From Laguncularia racemosa (lineage: Eukaryota > Streptophyta > Magnoliopsida > Myrtales > Combretaceae), in NCBI GenBank assembly GCA_037954665.1, contig JBBMOL010000091.1, positions 1 to 64,000 on the forward strand: a stretch of DNA of 64,000 nucleotides, given 5' to 3'. This document shows, piece by piece, positions 52,138 through 62,040 of this stretch. The number at the start of each line of letters is the position of its first letter. Position 1 is the stretch's first letter. Both the position numbers and the translations under genes were made by a program. The notes below the pieces were generated by a model. The model was given only the letters and a program-made list of their open reading frames with translations, made no database searches and was not told where the DNA came from.

Positions 52138-53355
52138 AAGGATAATTGTTGGGACTTAGCTATTTAAACCCCTTCTATGGGATTTCATTTATATTTTGTT
52201 TTTGCCAAAACTTTGTATTTAAACAGGGATGGATGATATTTCTGGATGCTTTTATTGTTCTTTCTTTATGCTTTTATCTTTTTCTTTTGGTTTTTGGTTT
52301 TTCATTTCAAAGATTTTGTTAGATTGGTGAAGTACATGACTTTAGTTTCATGAGAAGGTTGGGGATGCTACATGTTTGGTGTGCTTTTCAAGGAATCATG
52401 GTCGGTGTGCATGAATGTTAATGGTTTGAGTCACTTCTGAAAAGTGGATGCTGAAAGCGTAATTCTGATTTTGATCCAGGGGAGTCCTGTTCTCTTTCAC
52501 CTTTATTTCCATTTTCCTTCCTTGTTGTGTAGTTCAATGTAGACATTGGGGACAATGTCTAACTCTAAGTGTGGGGGAAGGATCTGAGTAAAGGAAGTTA
52601 TATGAAATATAAGTGTTAATGAATCAAAATTCAAAAGTTTCCTCACTTAAGATGTATTTAATGAATTACTAATAATCAAGAATTGCTGAGATTTAGTTAT
52701 ATGATTTACTGAGATGAAAAGTCTTGGGAATTTTGAAATTTTTTACTCTTTTATCTTATTTTATAACTACTTTGCTAGAATTACAAGTTGAAATCCAAGG
52801 GAAGAGAATTACTTGTTGTTTAAGCATTTATTTCAAGAATTGGGAGTAGATTAAGGTCATTAGTAAGTTTAGTATGCTTTTTCTTTTGCTATTAATGTGA
52901 GTTTTGCAATTTTGAGTAAAGAAGTAGATGATACTTGTAGCTTGGTGATCCCTTTTCGCAATTATTGGAACTGAGAACTTTGGGAGTAAAAAAAAAAAGA
53001 TTCAAAAGTGGGCCTCATACACTCGAGTAATTAAGCATGAGGGGTGCCTTTTTGAGAGAATAACATCTATTGACTTGGGTAACAAACTCGGGATCAATGG
53101 CTAAAAGCTTGCTACAAAGGTCGTGAGAAAAGTCCGAGAAAACTAAACTTAATTAAGTCGAATTGGAAAGTAATGGAAAATTAATTTAATTGAGATGGTA
53201 GAGGTTCAAAGGGGTATCTTAAAACCTAGTAGCCTAAGATCATCTAGTCTGGGACTTAATGATCGAGAAAACCATTTCAGTTGAAAAAAAAAAAAAACTG
53301 GATAGTTGACTTGACTCGAACAAGTAAATCTGAAGGACGCCCTCTACGTTGAGGG
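52138..53355 (+). other. 3' noncoding region of C2 with internal hairpin-PPT module
   Basis: Perfect hairpin AGACATTG-GGGA-CAATGTCT at 52541-52560, then TGTGGGGGAAGGA at 52570-52582. Otherwise AT-rich, no gene. The second module follows the solo LTR at 55335-55372. Confidence 0.75.
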
Positions 53356-53360
53356 GATAA

Positions 53361-54870
53361 TGATAGAGTCATTTTATACTCAATCTTTATAGTATGAATT
53401 GTGTTAATTTATTATTGATTTTATAGAAATCATAAGGAAATGGTACTTAATTTTATTATGGTGATAAATCAGGTTAAATGGAGTCAAGAGTACTGATTCA
53501 AGTAAATTAGAGAAGTCATCTACAATTTGGATCAAAGGCAAGGATTTACACCGCCGGAGGAAAGTACATGGGCGTGTAATTGAAGTACACGGCCGTGTAC
53601 TTAGTTTTGAAGCCACAGGAAAATACACGGTTGAAGTACACGACCGTGTATCTGTCTTGAAGAATCAACAGAAATATACACGGTTGAAGCACACGACCGT
53701 GTATCTGTCTTGAAGAATCACCAGAGGAAGGCACGGCTTGACATCTGGCCGTGGTGGAAGACATGGCACACACTGGACACGGATGAAGAATTGTAGATTA
53801 TCTACAGAGGAAGACACGGCTTGAAATCTTGCCGTGTTGTTGGGCGTGCCAGGCGGACGATTATTCACTTCTCGAGATTTACATCAAAAAGGAAAGATAT
53901 TTTCGTATCTTGCTAGCTAAAGATCCTCTGCCATTCCCTTAACAATATAAATAGAACTAACCCTAAAGGAGTTTTGATCATCTTGGAGACAAGAAGGAAG
54001 GAAGGAGGCAGAGCAAGGAAACCAGGAACAGAGGCTTATTATGTTTTTACTTTTAATTTTCGTTTTGATGATGAACATGTGTAGCTAAGCAGATTTTCTA
54101 GCCAAAGGATCATTGAAGTTTAATTCTTCACGAATTGTGAGATCTAACTGAGTTGTCTTTAATCTATTCTTTGTTTTTAGATATTTATATATCTTCTTGA
54201 AGTTTTGTCAATATTATCTTTGTTGATTGGTATGAATTAGAGCTCTTCTACTCAATTAGCAAGTTAATATATTGTCAATTAGCACGTCAAATCCGTAATT
54301 GTTTGATAGTTCTAGTCTCGATGACACAATAACATGTTTGATTATAAAATAGATGATCGAATTCATGTTATGGAGATGTATGATCTTGCTTAAATAGGTT
54401 ATCTTATAATCTACTGGCATGAATTGGTGGTCTCTCTTGTTTTTAATGCTATTGATAGATTAAATCCTAAGAGCTTGTTTAGGGTTGTCTAATCGATAAG
54501 AGAAATAATCAAAGACCTTGTTTTGATTATCGAGGAAGTAAGGAGAGATAGGTTATTAGAGCTTGTTAATAACCATAACCAGTTTATCTAGAAATAAGAA
54601 TAGAAAACATTTGCATCGATGATCAATTCCTCGAATTAAACTATCTTGATTCCTTTGGCTAAGCTTTTATCAATATTCGATTTTATTATCTTGTTTCAAT
54701 ATTATTTTGATTCACAAACAAAACCCCCCATTTTTCTTTTCCTCTTTATTCTCTTTGAATAGAAATATATTTAACCAATCCCTGTGGATACGACCATACT
54801 CACTACTATACGCAAATCATATAATTGTTTAGGAGTAAGTTTTTATTTTTGTTGGATTCGACACCCATCA
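53361..54870 (+). mobile_element. Solo LTR of the A family (1510 bp), TSD GATAA
   Basis: TGATAGAGTC...CACCCATCA, homologous over its length to the LTRs of element A but clearly more diverged from them than they are from each other. GATAA at 53356-53360 and 54871-54875. TATAAATAG near 53946-53954; CACGGCCGTG at 53588-53597. No internal sequence: the result of LTR-LTR recombination. Confidence 0.9.
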
Positions 54871-54875
54871 GATAA

Positions 54876-55372
54876 CGTCTGTTAACTTGAGTGATGAGCT
54901 CGGGATTATCGATTGAAAGTTCACTACATGAGTTGGTTAACTAAGTAAAGTACTTAATGGAAAGTCTCCCAATCTTGTTTAAAAAGGATTAAAGAAAAGG
55001 GAAATCCAGGAGATAAGTAGATACAATGTGCCTTTACTCTTTATTGCATTACTTATAGGAGTGGTTAAGAGGGAAGTATACTCTACTTTATTGGTATTGA
55101 TCTTTGTTCAGTTTCACTTCTGAGAATTTATGTTTAAATGATGAGAGTACTAGTTTAAGTCACTTGGATTAGTCTTGAGAATTCTGGTATTTGTATTTTG
55201 TAAACAACTAATGGTAGGATTGAGTAGAGATTGCATAGTATGGAGGTAGATCATGAGAATCAATGATGCGAAAAGAAGTTTTTGATTGTTGAGTTAATGA
55301 AAATCTTGTCCTTGGTTTTTCTTTAGCTTTATTCTGCTTAAGGACAAGCAAACGCTTAAGTGTGGGGGAGTT
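54876..55372 (+). other. End of C2 internal region with terminal hairpin-PPT
   Basis: Hairpin TGCTTA-AGGA-CAAGCA (55335-55350, one mismatch) and PPT TGTGGGGGAGTT (55361-55372) directly before the 3' LTR. No gene. Confidence 0.75.
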
Positions 55373-56113
55373 TGATAAGTACAAATTAACACTTGTATTT
55401 CTAAGGAATTCTAGTGGTATATGTAATAAATTGATGTTATTTTGAAGAGTTTTGATAATAAATTGATGTTATTTTCAGTTTCAGAACTGAGGACCACTAT
55501 TTTGAGAGAAGATATCAACTTGGATTGAGATTGGATAAGAAAACACGAAGAAAAATGCTTTTTAGAAGGAACAGGGGAAGAGTACGGTCGTGTGTCAAGG
55601 AAACACGCCCACAAAAGCACACACAGTTGAATACATGGTTGAAGGCACGGTCGTATGTTGAGTTTGGAAAATCCACAGAAGCACACACGGTTGAGTACAC
55701 GGTCTGAGATACAGCCGTGTGTTGAGCTTAGAAAATCTACAGAAGCACACATGGTTGAGTACACGGTCTGAGACACGACTGTATGTTACTTGCGTGGGTT
55801 TTGCTAACACTATTCAAAGGCACAACCATATATAAGCCATGTATCGAGACCATGTTCTTGAAAAAAAAGTCAGCTATTACAAGAGATTTTTGGGCTTCCA
55901 TGCATATACATATTCTCATTTTTTTTCCAGAACGAGGGGGAAAGGCAGAGTTCCTAACCTGAAGGAGATAGAAAAAAACGAGGAAAAGAAGAAGAGGAAG
56001 AGATGGGGAAAGCTTATCTAAGGGAAAAGCAACATCAACGGATTCATCCTTCTCTTCCGAAGGGTTTATGCACATGGGTTTTTCATCTTCATTGATTTGT
56101 AACTTGAAAACCA
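55373..56113 (+). repeat. 3' LTR of C2, truncated
   Basis: TGATAAGTACAAATTAACAC, matching 46856 onward; similarity stops at 56113 within ...TTGAAAACCA. A short internal duplication (about 36 bp) repeats TAATAAATTGATGTTATTTT near 55430-55480. The rest of the LTR was lost by the rearrangement that joined it to B3. Confidence 0.85.
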
Positions 56114-57259
56114 CAACAATCAATACAATTGCGGTTTTCACTAAATCAACCTTAATGGATGATTAATTCCACGAAATCAAATGAAACCAATTCCCTTCTC
56201 TCAACATGTGCTTTGATACCAAAACGATGATGTGACTAATTCCACTTAGAAGCACAATTAAAAGACTCAAGAAAAAAGCAATCTCAAGTCAACAACAAAC
56301 CGGCTCTGCAAGGGGCAAAATTCACGTGAACCCTAGTGAAGATGTAATGAATTCCAAATGCTCAATGTTACAATTGTAATACCACAATGATAATCTCTTC
56401 TAATAACACCCTAATCACATATAATCCCACGAAAATAATCCAAAAATTCAAAAGAAAACCTCAATTCTAAGGACTCCTTTCCACAAGTGAAAATCACGTT
56501 TTTAAGAGGAATTCTCAAGGATGATTCGAATTCAATTGCAAGGGATCTTAATTAAACACAAGAATTCGACAACAAATAGAAGCAAATCTGACCAAGAACT
56601 ATCTCAATTCACCCCTAGATATGACACACTAGAGAAGAAAAGAAATCACAACAAAATGAAATTGATACAACTTATAATTTCAAGGTGTTGCACTTGCCAC
56701 AATTTCAACTCTTGGGATTGAAATTGATAAGAGTCTAATGAAAATTAGGAACCCTAATTCTCACGTGAATATGAAGTGTATAATCTGCAAAATATGGCCT
56801 CCTCAAACCCTCTCTTAAGCAAGTATTTATACTTGCTACTCCTAGGGTTAAAAAGTGCTCAAAATTACAAGTTTGCCACTTTTAAGGTGGTTATCCCTAA
56901 ATAAAAATTACAAGGAAATAAAAATGTCCCAAAACCAAAATAATTCATAAAAGAAGAAATATATAAAAGAAATGATCTTCAAGATGCCGGTCTTCTATAG
57001 GATCCATCGGCCCAGCTCATTGCTGGTTCAGGTCGATCCATGAATAACCCACAAGCTGAGTTTGAGGGAGTTTGTTCATTACCCTATAAAATATGATAAG
57101 TGTGCCTGTTGGAAAACACAATACAAGAATAATAGAAAAGAGGTTAATATATAAATAATTCCGGGGTCGATCTGCTCAAAATGGGCCCTCATCGCCAAAA
57201 TTTGAATTCCTTTAGTTCTTGCCCTAATTATAGGTCTTGTCGGATTTTGATTCCTATCA
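56114..57259 (-). mobile_element. B3: minus-strand B LTR with PBS, rest deleted
   Basis: Minus strand: LTR 57259-56228 (1032 bp, TGATAGGAATC...CACATCA), PBS TGGTATCAAAGC at 56221-56210 (one change), about 100 bp of leader, then the junction with C2. A perfect TATA-containing inverted repeat lies at 56818-56837. The LTR start is open in the pol-tail frame (DRNQNPTRPIIRARTKGIQI). Confidence 0.82.
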
Positions 57260-57319
57260 CTTGATAATTGTTTTTCTTGAGTCATTTGATTGTGCTTGAA
57301 CTTGGTTTTAAGCACATCA
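57260..57319 (+). repeat. B5: 60-bp 3' end of a plus-strand B LTR
   Basis: Matches the last 60 bp of B LTRs (TTGTTTTTCTTGA...AAGCACATCA) and abuts B3 head-on. To its right element D resumes. It is the relic of a plus-strand B insertion that was itself hit by B3. Confidence 0.7.
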
Positions 57320-58231
57320 TACGACCTGAAGGTTTCTGCAGGTTAGGATGACTTTGTTACAGCAACTCCATCTAGTCATCCACAAGATGTCGTCGGCACT
57401 AAAACTCTTGAGCACTTCCACCCAACTGTGGCTAGTAAGGTCGTCGGGCAGCTTTATCTTTTCTATACATGAGTCCACAAGGTCCACTTGTTGGGCAAAA
57501 GTTTTCCGAACCAGGTTTAGCCCAAAACATTTGAGGTAGCTTACAAACCAGATCAAGATGAGGTTGATGTTTGAGCAGAGGATCTCGTGGCCCTTCTTCT
57601 TGACAAAGTTCAAGTTCCGAATCTGTTCAGCCACCAAGTCTGCAACTCTATAATGGACATAAAAGGTTCCAGTGGGGAAGAGTATGGCGGTGAAGGCCGT
57701 CAGGATGAAAGCACTTACCCTCCTCTATTTGTAGCTCTTAGAGTCCCCACATAATATGTCTTTCCTATCCCCATCATCTTCCTAGGCTATAAACCAGGCT
57801 TTTAACTCATCCATCCATATGCAATATCCGTTACAATTTGCTAAGGCCTTGTTGATTGCTGTCTTGCAAATATCTAGAAGTCTGCTGAAGATACCAGCTG
57901 GCCCAGCCTCAAGATCTGGCACATACACTTCACCGACTAGTGATGGAGCCTACAGAAGTTGGGTGTACTCTTCCAGAGTGGGAGTGATCTCATGTGGCCT
58001 AATGAAGAAAGTTACAGGCTCTATTTCCCATAGATGGAGGATGGCCCGTATCAAAGGTAATTTCATCTCCATCTTCATCAGCGAGAGGATGGGCCCTATC
58101 TTCTGTTAAATAAAGGCCTACTCTTCAAGGTTGTACAGAGTAAACCAATGGTCCAATACCAACTTTGGGTCTAGAGGTTTGTAAACTCGGATCTATTTGC
58201 GGAGGAGTCGGTCGACTATGGAACTAGCCAT
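57320..58231 (-). pseudogene. ORF1 of element D (upstream of gag)
   Basis: From ATG 58231: MASSIVDRLLRKQIRVYKPL, then ILHLWEIEPVTFFIRPHEIT, TPTLEEYTQLL, VYVPDLEAGPAGIFSRLLDI, CNGYCIWMDELKAWFIA, AFTAILFPTGTFYVHYRVAD, AEQIRNLNFVKKKGHEILCS, LIWFVSYLKCFG. At least four stops. It resembles the plant ORF1 proteins that precede gag in Ogre elements (related to the DUF7745/mobile-domain-like family: PTLEEY and late WF.SHL motifs). Function unknown. The C-terminus continues beyond the nested insertions near 46855. Confidence 0.65.
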
Positions 58232-58720
58232 CTATTACAACAGAAATCTCTAATTACAAAAACTATATTACAATGATAGTATTACAGGGAAATGTATCTG
58301 AACTCCATGAACAGTATTACATCATTAACCGATTGTCAGCCCATGACTTCATGTATGCAGATAGGTGGGTTCTAATAGGTCCCCAAGCTCTATGGCCTCC
58401 CACATTCTCGAAGAAATGGATCTCAAGCCATATCGAAGCATTGGGTGGGGTAGCCTAATCAGTCCCAAAAAATGATCATATCACTTCGCCCGAAACCTAC
58501 ACAATGGCCCCCCCTCTTAGGGTCCTAAGACGGCCCCGGGTTTGACCGTATCTATTCACACAATTACATGCATGCAGACTCTACAATAAAAGTAAATAAT
58601 TGAACCCTAAATCTAATTAAATCCCTCAAAGGTTAGTAACAGTATAATAAACCAAAAAGACATTTTCGAAATGGTGATTTCAAGAGGTTCAGGTGGCTAG
58701 CCTACCAGGGGACATTTCTT
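58232..58720 (-). other. Leader of element D
   Basis: Between PBS and ORF1. No coding region or strong motif seen. Confidence 0.6.
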
Positions 58721-58737
58721 CCCCAGCGAAGTTGCCA
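58721..58737 (-). other. PBS of element D
   Basis: Minus strand TGGCAACTTCGCTGGGG, two changes from the Ogre/Tat PBS TGGCGACTCCGCTGGGG. Fixes the LTR edge at 58741. Confidence 0.88.
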
Positions 58738-58740
58738 TCT

Positions 58741-60804
58741 TGTCGAGTCTAATTTTTTTATTTTTCATTCCTAATCCGATTTATACTAGACCCTATACTC
58801 ATCTAATATAGATCCTCGACTTGAATTAGGAATTTCATTTTATTTTGGAGTCGCCACCCAACTGTGGTTGGGAAAGATTGAATTAGAACTAATTAAGCAG
58901 ATTAATCCTAATTTGGACAACTAGTCAACGAAATTTCCTCTTTTCATTTTTGTGAAAGAGGAAAGGGAACACCAAAGTTGCTGGACTCGGAGGCTAACCT
59001 ATTAAAACCTTAAAGTTACAACCTTACTCTCCTGAAATCTAAACCTTACCCTAATGTCTTCTGTTGTTATTTATTTTGCTTTTTTTTTTGTTAGTTTTTG
59101 TTTTGTTTTTGTTTATTGGTTAAAGACAACCTATTCTAGCTATGGAAAATAATTTTTTATTCTTTTTACAGTTACCTCAAACGGGTGCCTACGTACATGC
59201 TATTTAGGATCAAACAAGCCATAATTCGCTTTTCATGAAAAACTTTAGTGTGTTTGTTAATTTTAATTATGAAATTACTTCTGATTTAAGTTTTTATTAT
59301 TTTAGTATTTTTTGGGAAAAATTAAGCCTAAGCTTGATTATTTTATGTTTTTGAAAAATAGTAATTTGAGGAAAAACCAATTTTGGATTTATTTAAGAAA
59401 AAAGGATTTTTCTAACTAATAAAAAAAATTATTTCTCTATCATTATCCTACCTCTAATATTATTATTTGTTTTCTTATTTTTTATTTTTCATTTTTTATT
59501 TTTTTTAATTAATTAATAATTATTTTTTTTTATTATTTTATCTACCCTAAACTAAAAATCTAAATTTTATCATTTTTCCTAATATATTTTTTTATTATTC
59601 TTTTTTATGATTTTTTTATTTTATTATATATTATTTTTTTGTGATTTTTATAATTTTCTATTATTTATTCTAAACTAAACCTAAAAAAAAAACTAATATA
59701 AATTCTAATATTTTTCTAGTATTATTTTTTTATTATAAATAACAAATGAATAAATAAATAAATAACAAATAAATAAAATTTGATAAATAAATAAATAAAT
59801 AATCAAAAAATCCAACTTACCTAGATCTAGGTCAGAGCGCGGGTCAGGTCAGTTGATCACGACAGCTGGAGCTTCTCGACAGTGGCATTCTGGTGATCCT
59901 TTTTGTCGAATAAGGGGTGTTTCTTAGCTTTTCGAGGGTGAGCAATCTAATGGTGGTGGTAGATTTCTCCAAAAAGGCCTCATAGTGGTGGTTCGAAGCA
60001 TAGTTGGCGGTCACAACTTAAGGAACTCCGACGAGGCTTCGATTTCTCTTATTTTCTCTCTTTTTCTTATTTTTGATCCGTTCTCTGGCTTCCTCCCCTC
60101 AATTCCTATTTATAGGCACAAGAAATCGAGCTGGATAAGCTCGGATTTCCTCCAATTAAAGCAAATCGGATTTCGGTTGAAAAAACCCATCTCCGATTTA
60201 TGTAAATCCATCGATTTGTTGCGATTTGATTCTAATTGGATGATGTTCATCCTATTTAAGTTAAAGATCTGTTGGATTTGTGCAAAAAATCGAATCAAAA
60301 TGGCCGAAATTCAAATTTTCCCCACCGACGACGATCTCGGACGAAGGAAGAAGAAGACCACGTGCTCGGCGCGTGCGTTCGTGTCGGCCAATCAGAAGCC
60401 GACACGTGTCCCGGGCAAAAATAAAAATCAAGCAAAACGCAGAAATTCCTCTTCCGAGTTTCGAACCTGTGACAAGCCATCCCCCCGCATGCATTAAACT
60501 ACGGCTCGGACTACTTGAGCTAGCCCACTTCTCAATTTTTTTTTTCCGCAATTTGCATATATACAATGCGATTTTTATTATTTTTGTATTATTTTGAAAT
60601 TCCAAAAATTTGTAAAAATTATTTAACCCCTTTTATTACTATTTCTACAATTATTTTCCAAAATTGATGTATTTTTCCTATTTATTTTATTTTTTTGAAT
60701 ATTTTTCCTATTTTTGCTAAATTAGAAGAAAAATTGTAAAAAATTAAAAAAATTAAAAATTGATTATTATTGATCATTAGGGGCAAAAAAATGGGGTGTT
60801 TACA
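58741..60804 (-). repeat. 5' LTR of element D (2064 bp)
   Basis: Partner of 23205-25180. TATA (minus) about 60107-60115, CCAAT box 60388-60392, G-box GACACGTGTC 60401-60410, tRNA-like stretch 60455-60526, (AAAT)n-like array 59750-59803. ATTAT follows at 60805. Confidence 0.9.
60455..60526 (-). other. tRNA-like sequence in U3 of the element D 5' LTR
   Basis: 72 nt, minus strand, beginning GGGCTAGCTCAAGTAGTC (A-box-like TAGCTCAAGTAG at positions 5-16) and ending GGTTCGAAACTCG (B-box-like at 60-70). Length and box positions are close to a tRNA gene. Upstream of the LTR TATA box in transcription direction. Confidence 0.5.
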
Positions 60805-60809
60805 ATTAT

Positions 60810-61287
60810 CAAAAGTCCCTCCAAAACCCTACTTAAGCAAGTATTTATACTTGCTCCCTTTAGGGTTAAAATGTCCACAAAATTACAACTATGCCACTTT
60901 AGGGTGACCGGTCCTAAAAACACAATTATAATCAAATAAAAGTGTCCCAAAATCTTACACATAAATAGTCGAAAGAAATAATTACAAATAAATAAAAATT
61001 AGTCTTCAAGATGTCGAGTTTTGACATCAACTCGTTCGTCCAACTCATCTTCGATTTAGGTCGGTCCATGGATAACCCACAAGTTGAGTCTTAGTGAGTT
61101 TGTCCACCACCCTGTAAAGCATGATAAGTGTGCCTGTTGGAATATACAATACATGAATAATAGAAAAGAGGTTAGTAAGCAAATAATTCCAAGGTCAATT
61201 TGCTCAAAAAGGACCCTCATCGCCAAGATTTGAAATCCTTTGGTTCTTGCCCTAATGATAGGTCTTGTAGGATTTAGATTCCTATCA
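60810..61287 (-). repeat. B4: right part of the minus-strand B LTR split by D
   Basis: Continues from 23204. TATA-containing perfect inverted repeat at 60836-60855, and the LTR start TGATAGGAATC (minus) at 61287. Closest to B1 in sequence (AACCCTAAAGGG context) but retains the 15-bp TATA segment that B1 lacks. Confidence 0.82.
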
Positions 61288-62040
61288 ATTTTATAATTTG
61301 GTTTGTTATTAATTTATATTTTTTTTTACTGATCTATGTTCTAGGCTATTAATCCTCATGATTGGGATTGGATAGGATAGATTTGGAAAAGATTAGACTC
61401 AAGTCAATACAAGTCTTTTTTTAGTTATCTAATTATTTGTTGAAAGTTGACTCAAGTCAAATTGGAGTGGACTTTAGTCAACTGAGTTTGGGTTTTTAAA
61501 TCTAATACTCAAGGAATGCTTAGGGCTAAGTAATGGTTCTATAGATGAAATTTGATAAAATTTGAAGTTAGTTTACTAGGTAAAATATTGAGAATAAGAT
61601 TAAACTCTCAAATAGGGAGTTTAGTGGAAATTAACACAATTGATGATTTTCAACTGAACTTTTATTGAGTCAAATCCATCGGTTCTTTTGGAAATGGATA
61701 TCGTGTGAATTCTTGGTATTTTATTTATCAAGTCTTTTCCAAGTCAACTCAAGTCTTAACTCAAATGCTTTAAGTCTACCTAAGTCTTCCCCGAGGTATC
61801 AAATGCAAGACTTATGTTAATGGGCTGAATCAAGTTAGTTGACTTTTGTTAACCTTTGCTTTAATTAAGTTGACATTAACTTATGATATATCGAGTTATC
61901 TCTAATTTCTAGACTAATCTTAGGTTCATTTGGAGCTATAGCTTAAACTTATTTCTTATCATAACCTATTCGATAAAGTTTCTATTAAATGAAATTTTAA
62001 GGAGTTACAGTGCACTTGATAATACTCAAGTCATGCAAGC
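61288..62040 (+). other. Leader/upstream region of element H
   Basis: AT-rich, no gene; rich in AAGTCAA/TTGACTT words (61390-61880). May be LTR or leader of the element whose gag follows, but no LTR edge or PBS was found. Confidence 0.45.

Larger units (their letters stand above)
46856..56113 (+). mobile_element. Element C2: Athila-type element with Gag-integrase fusion, 3' LTR truncated
   Basis: 5' LTR 46856-48329, PBS, Gag fused to integrase C-terminus, post-pol hairpin, U3-like module, env-like ORF, two hairpin-PPT modules, 3' LTR 55373-56113 cut about half-way. An A-family solo LTR lies at 53361-54870. No TSD can be checked because the right end is lost. Inserted in element D. Confidence 0.88.
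23205..60804 (-). mobile_element. Element D: Ogre/Tat-type gypsy element, 37.6 kb with nested insertions
   Basis: LTRs at 23205-25180 (3') and 58741-60804 (5'), TSD ATTAT at 23200-23204 and 60805-60809. Own internal pieces: 25181-26025, 30659-36438, 45879-46855 and 57320-58740, about 9 kb in all. They read on the minus strand as PBS - ORF1 - gag - PR - RT - RNase H - archaeal-like RNase H - integrase - tandem-repeat 3' region - PPT. The PBS TGGCAACTTCGCTGGGG, LTR start TGTAAACACC, ORF1 before gag and second RNase H are established Ogre/Tat marks. gag to RNase H stays in one frame with scattered stops: an old copy, decayed by point mutation and insertion. Confidence 0.9.

Noticed and set aside
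60455..60526. Functional nuclear tRNA gene
   Set aside because: Box motifs are present, but the acceptor stem does not pair convincingly by eye and the copy in the other LTR is diverged; reported only as tRNA-like.
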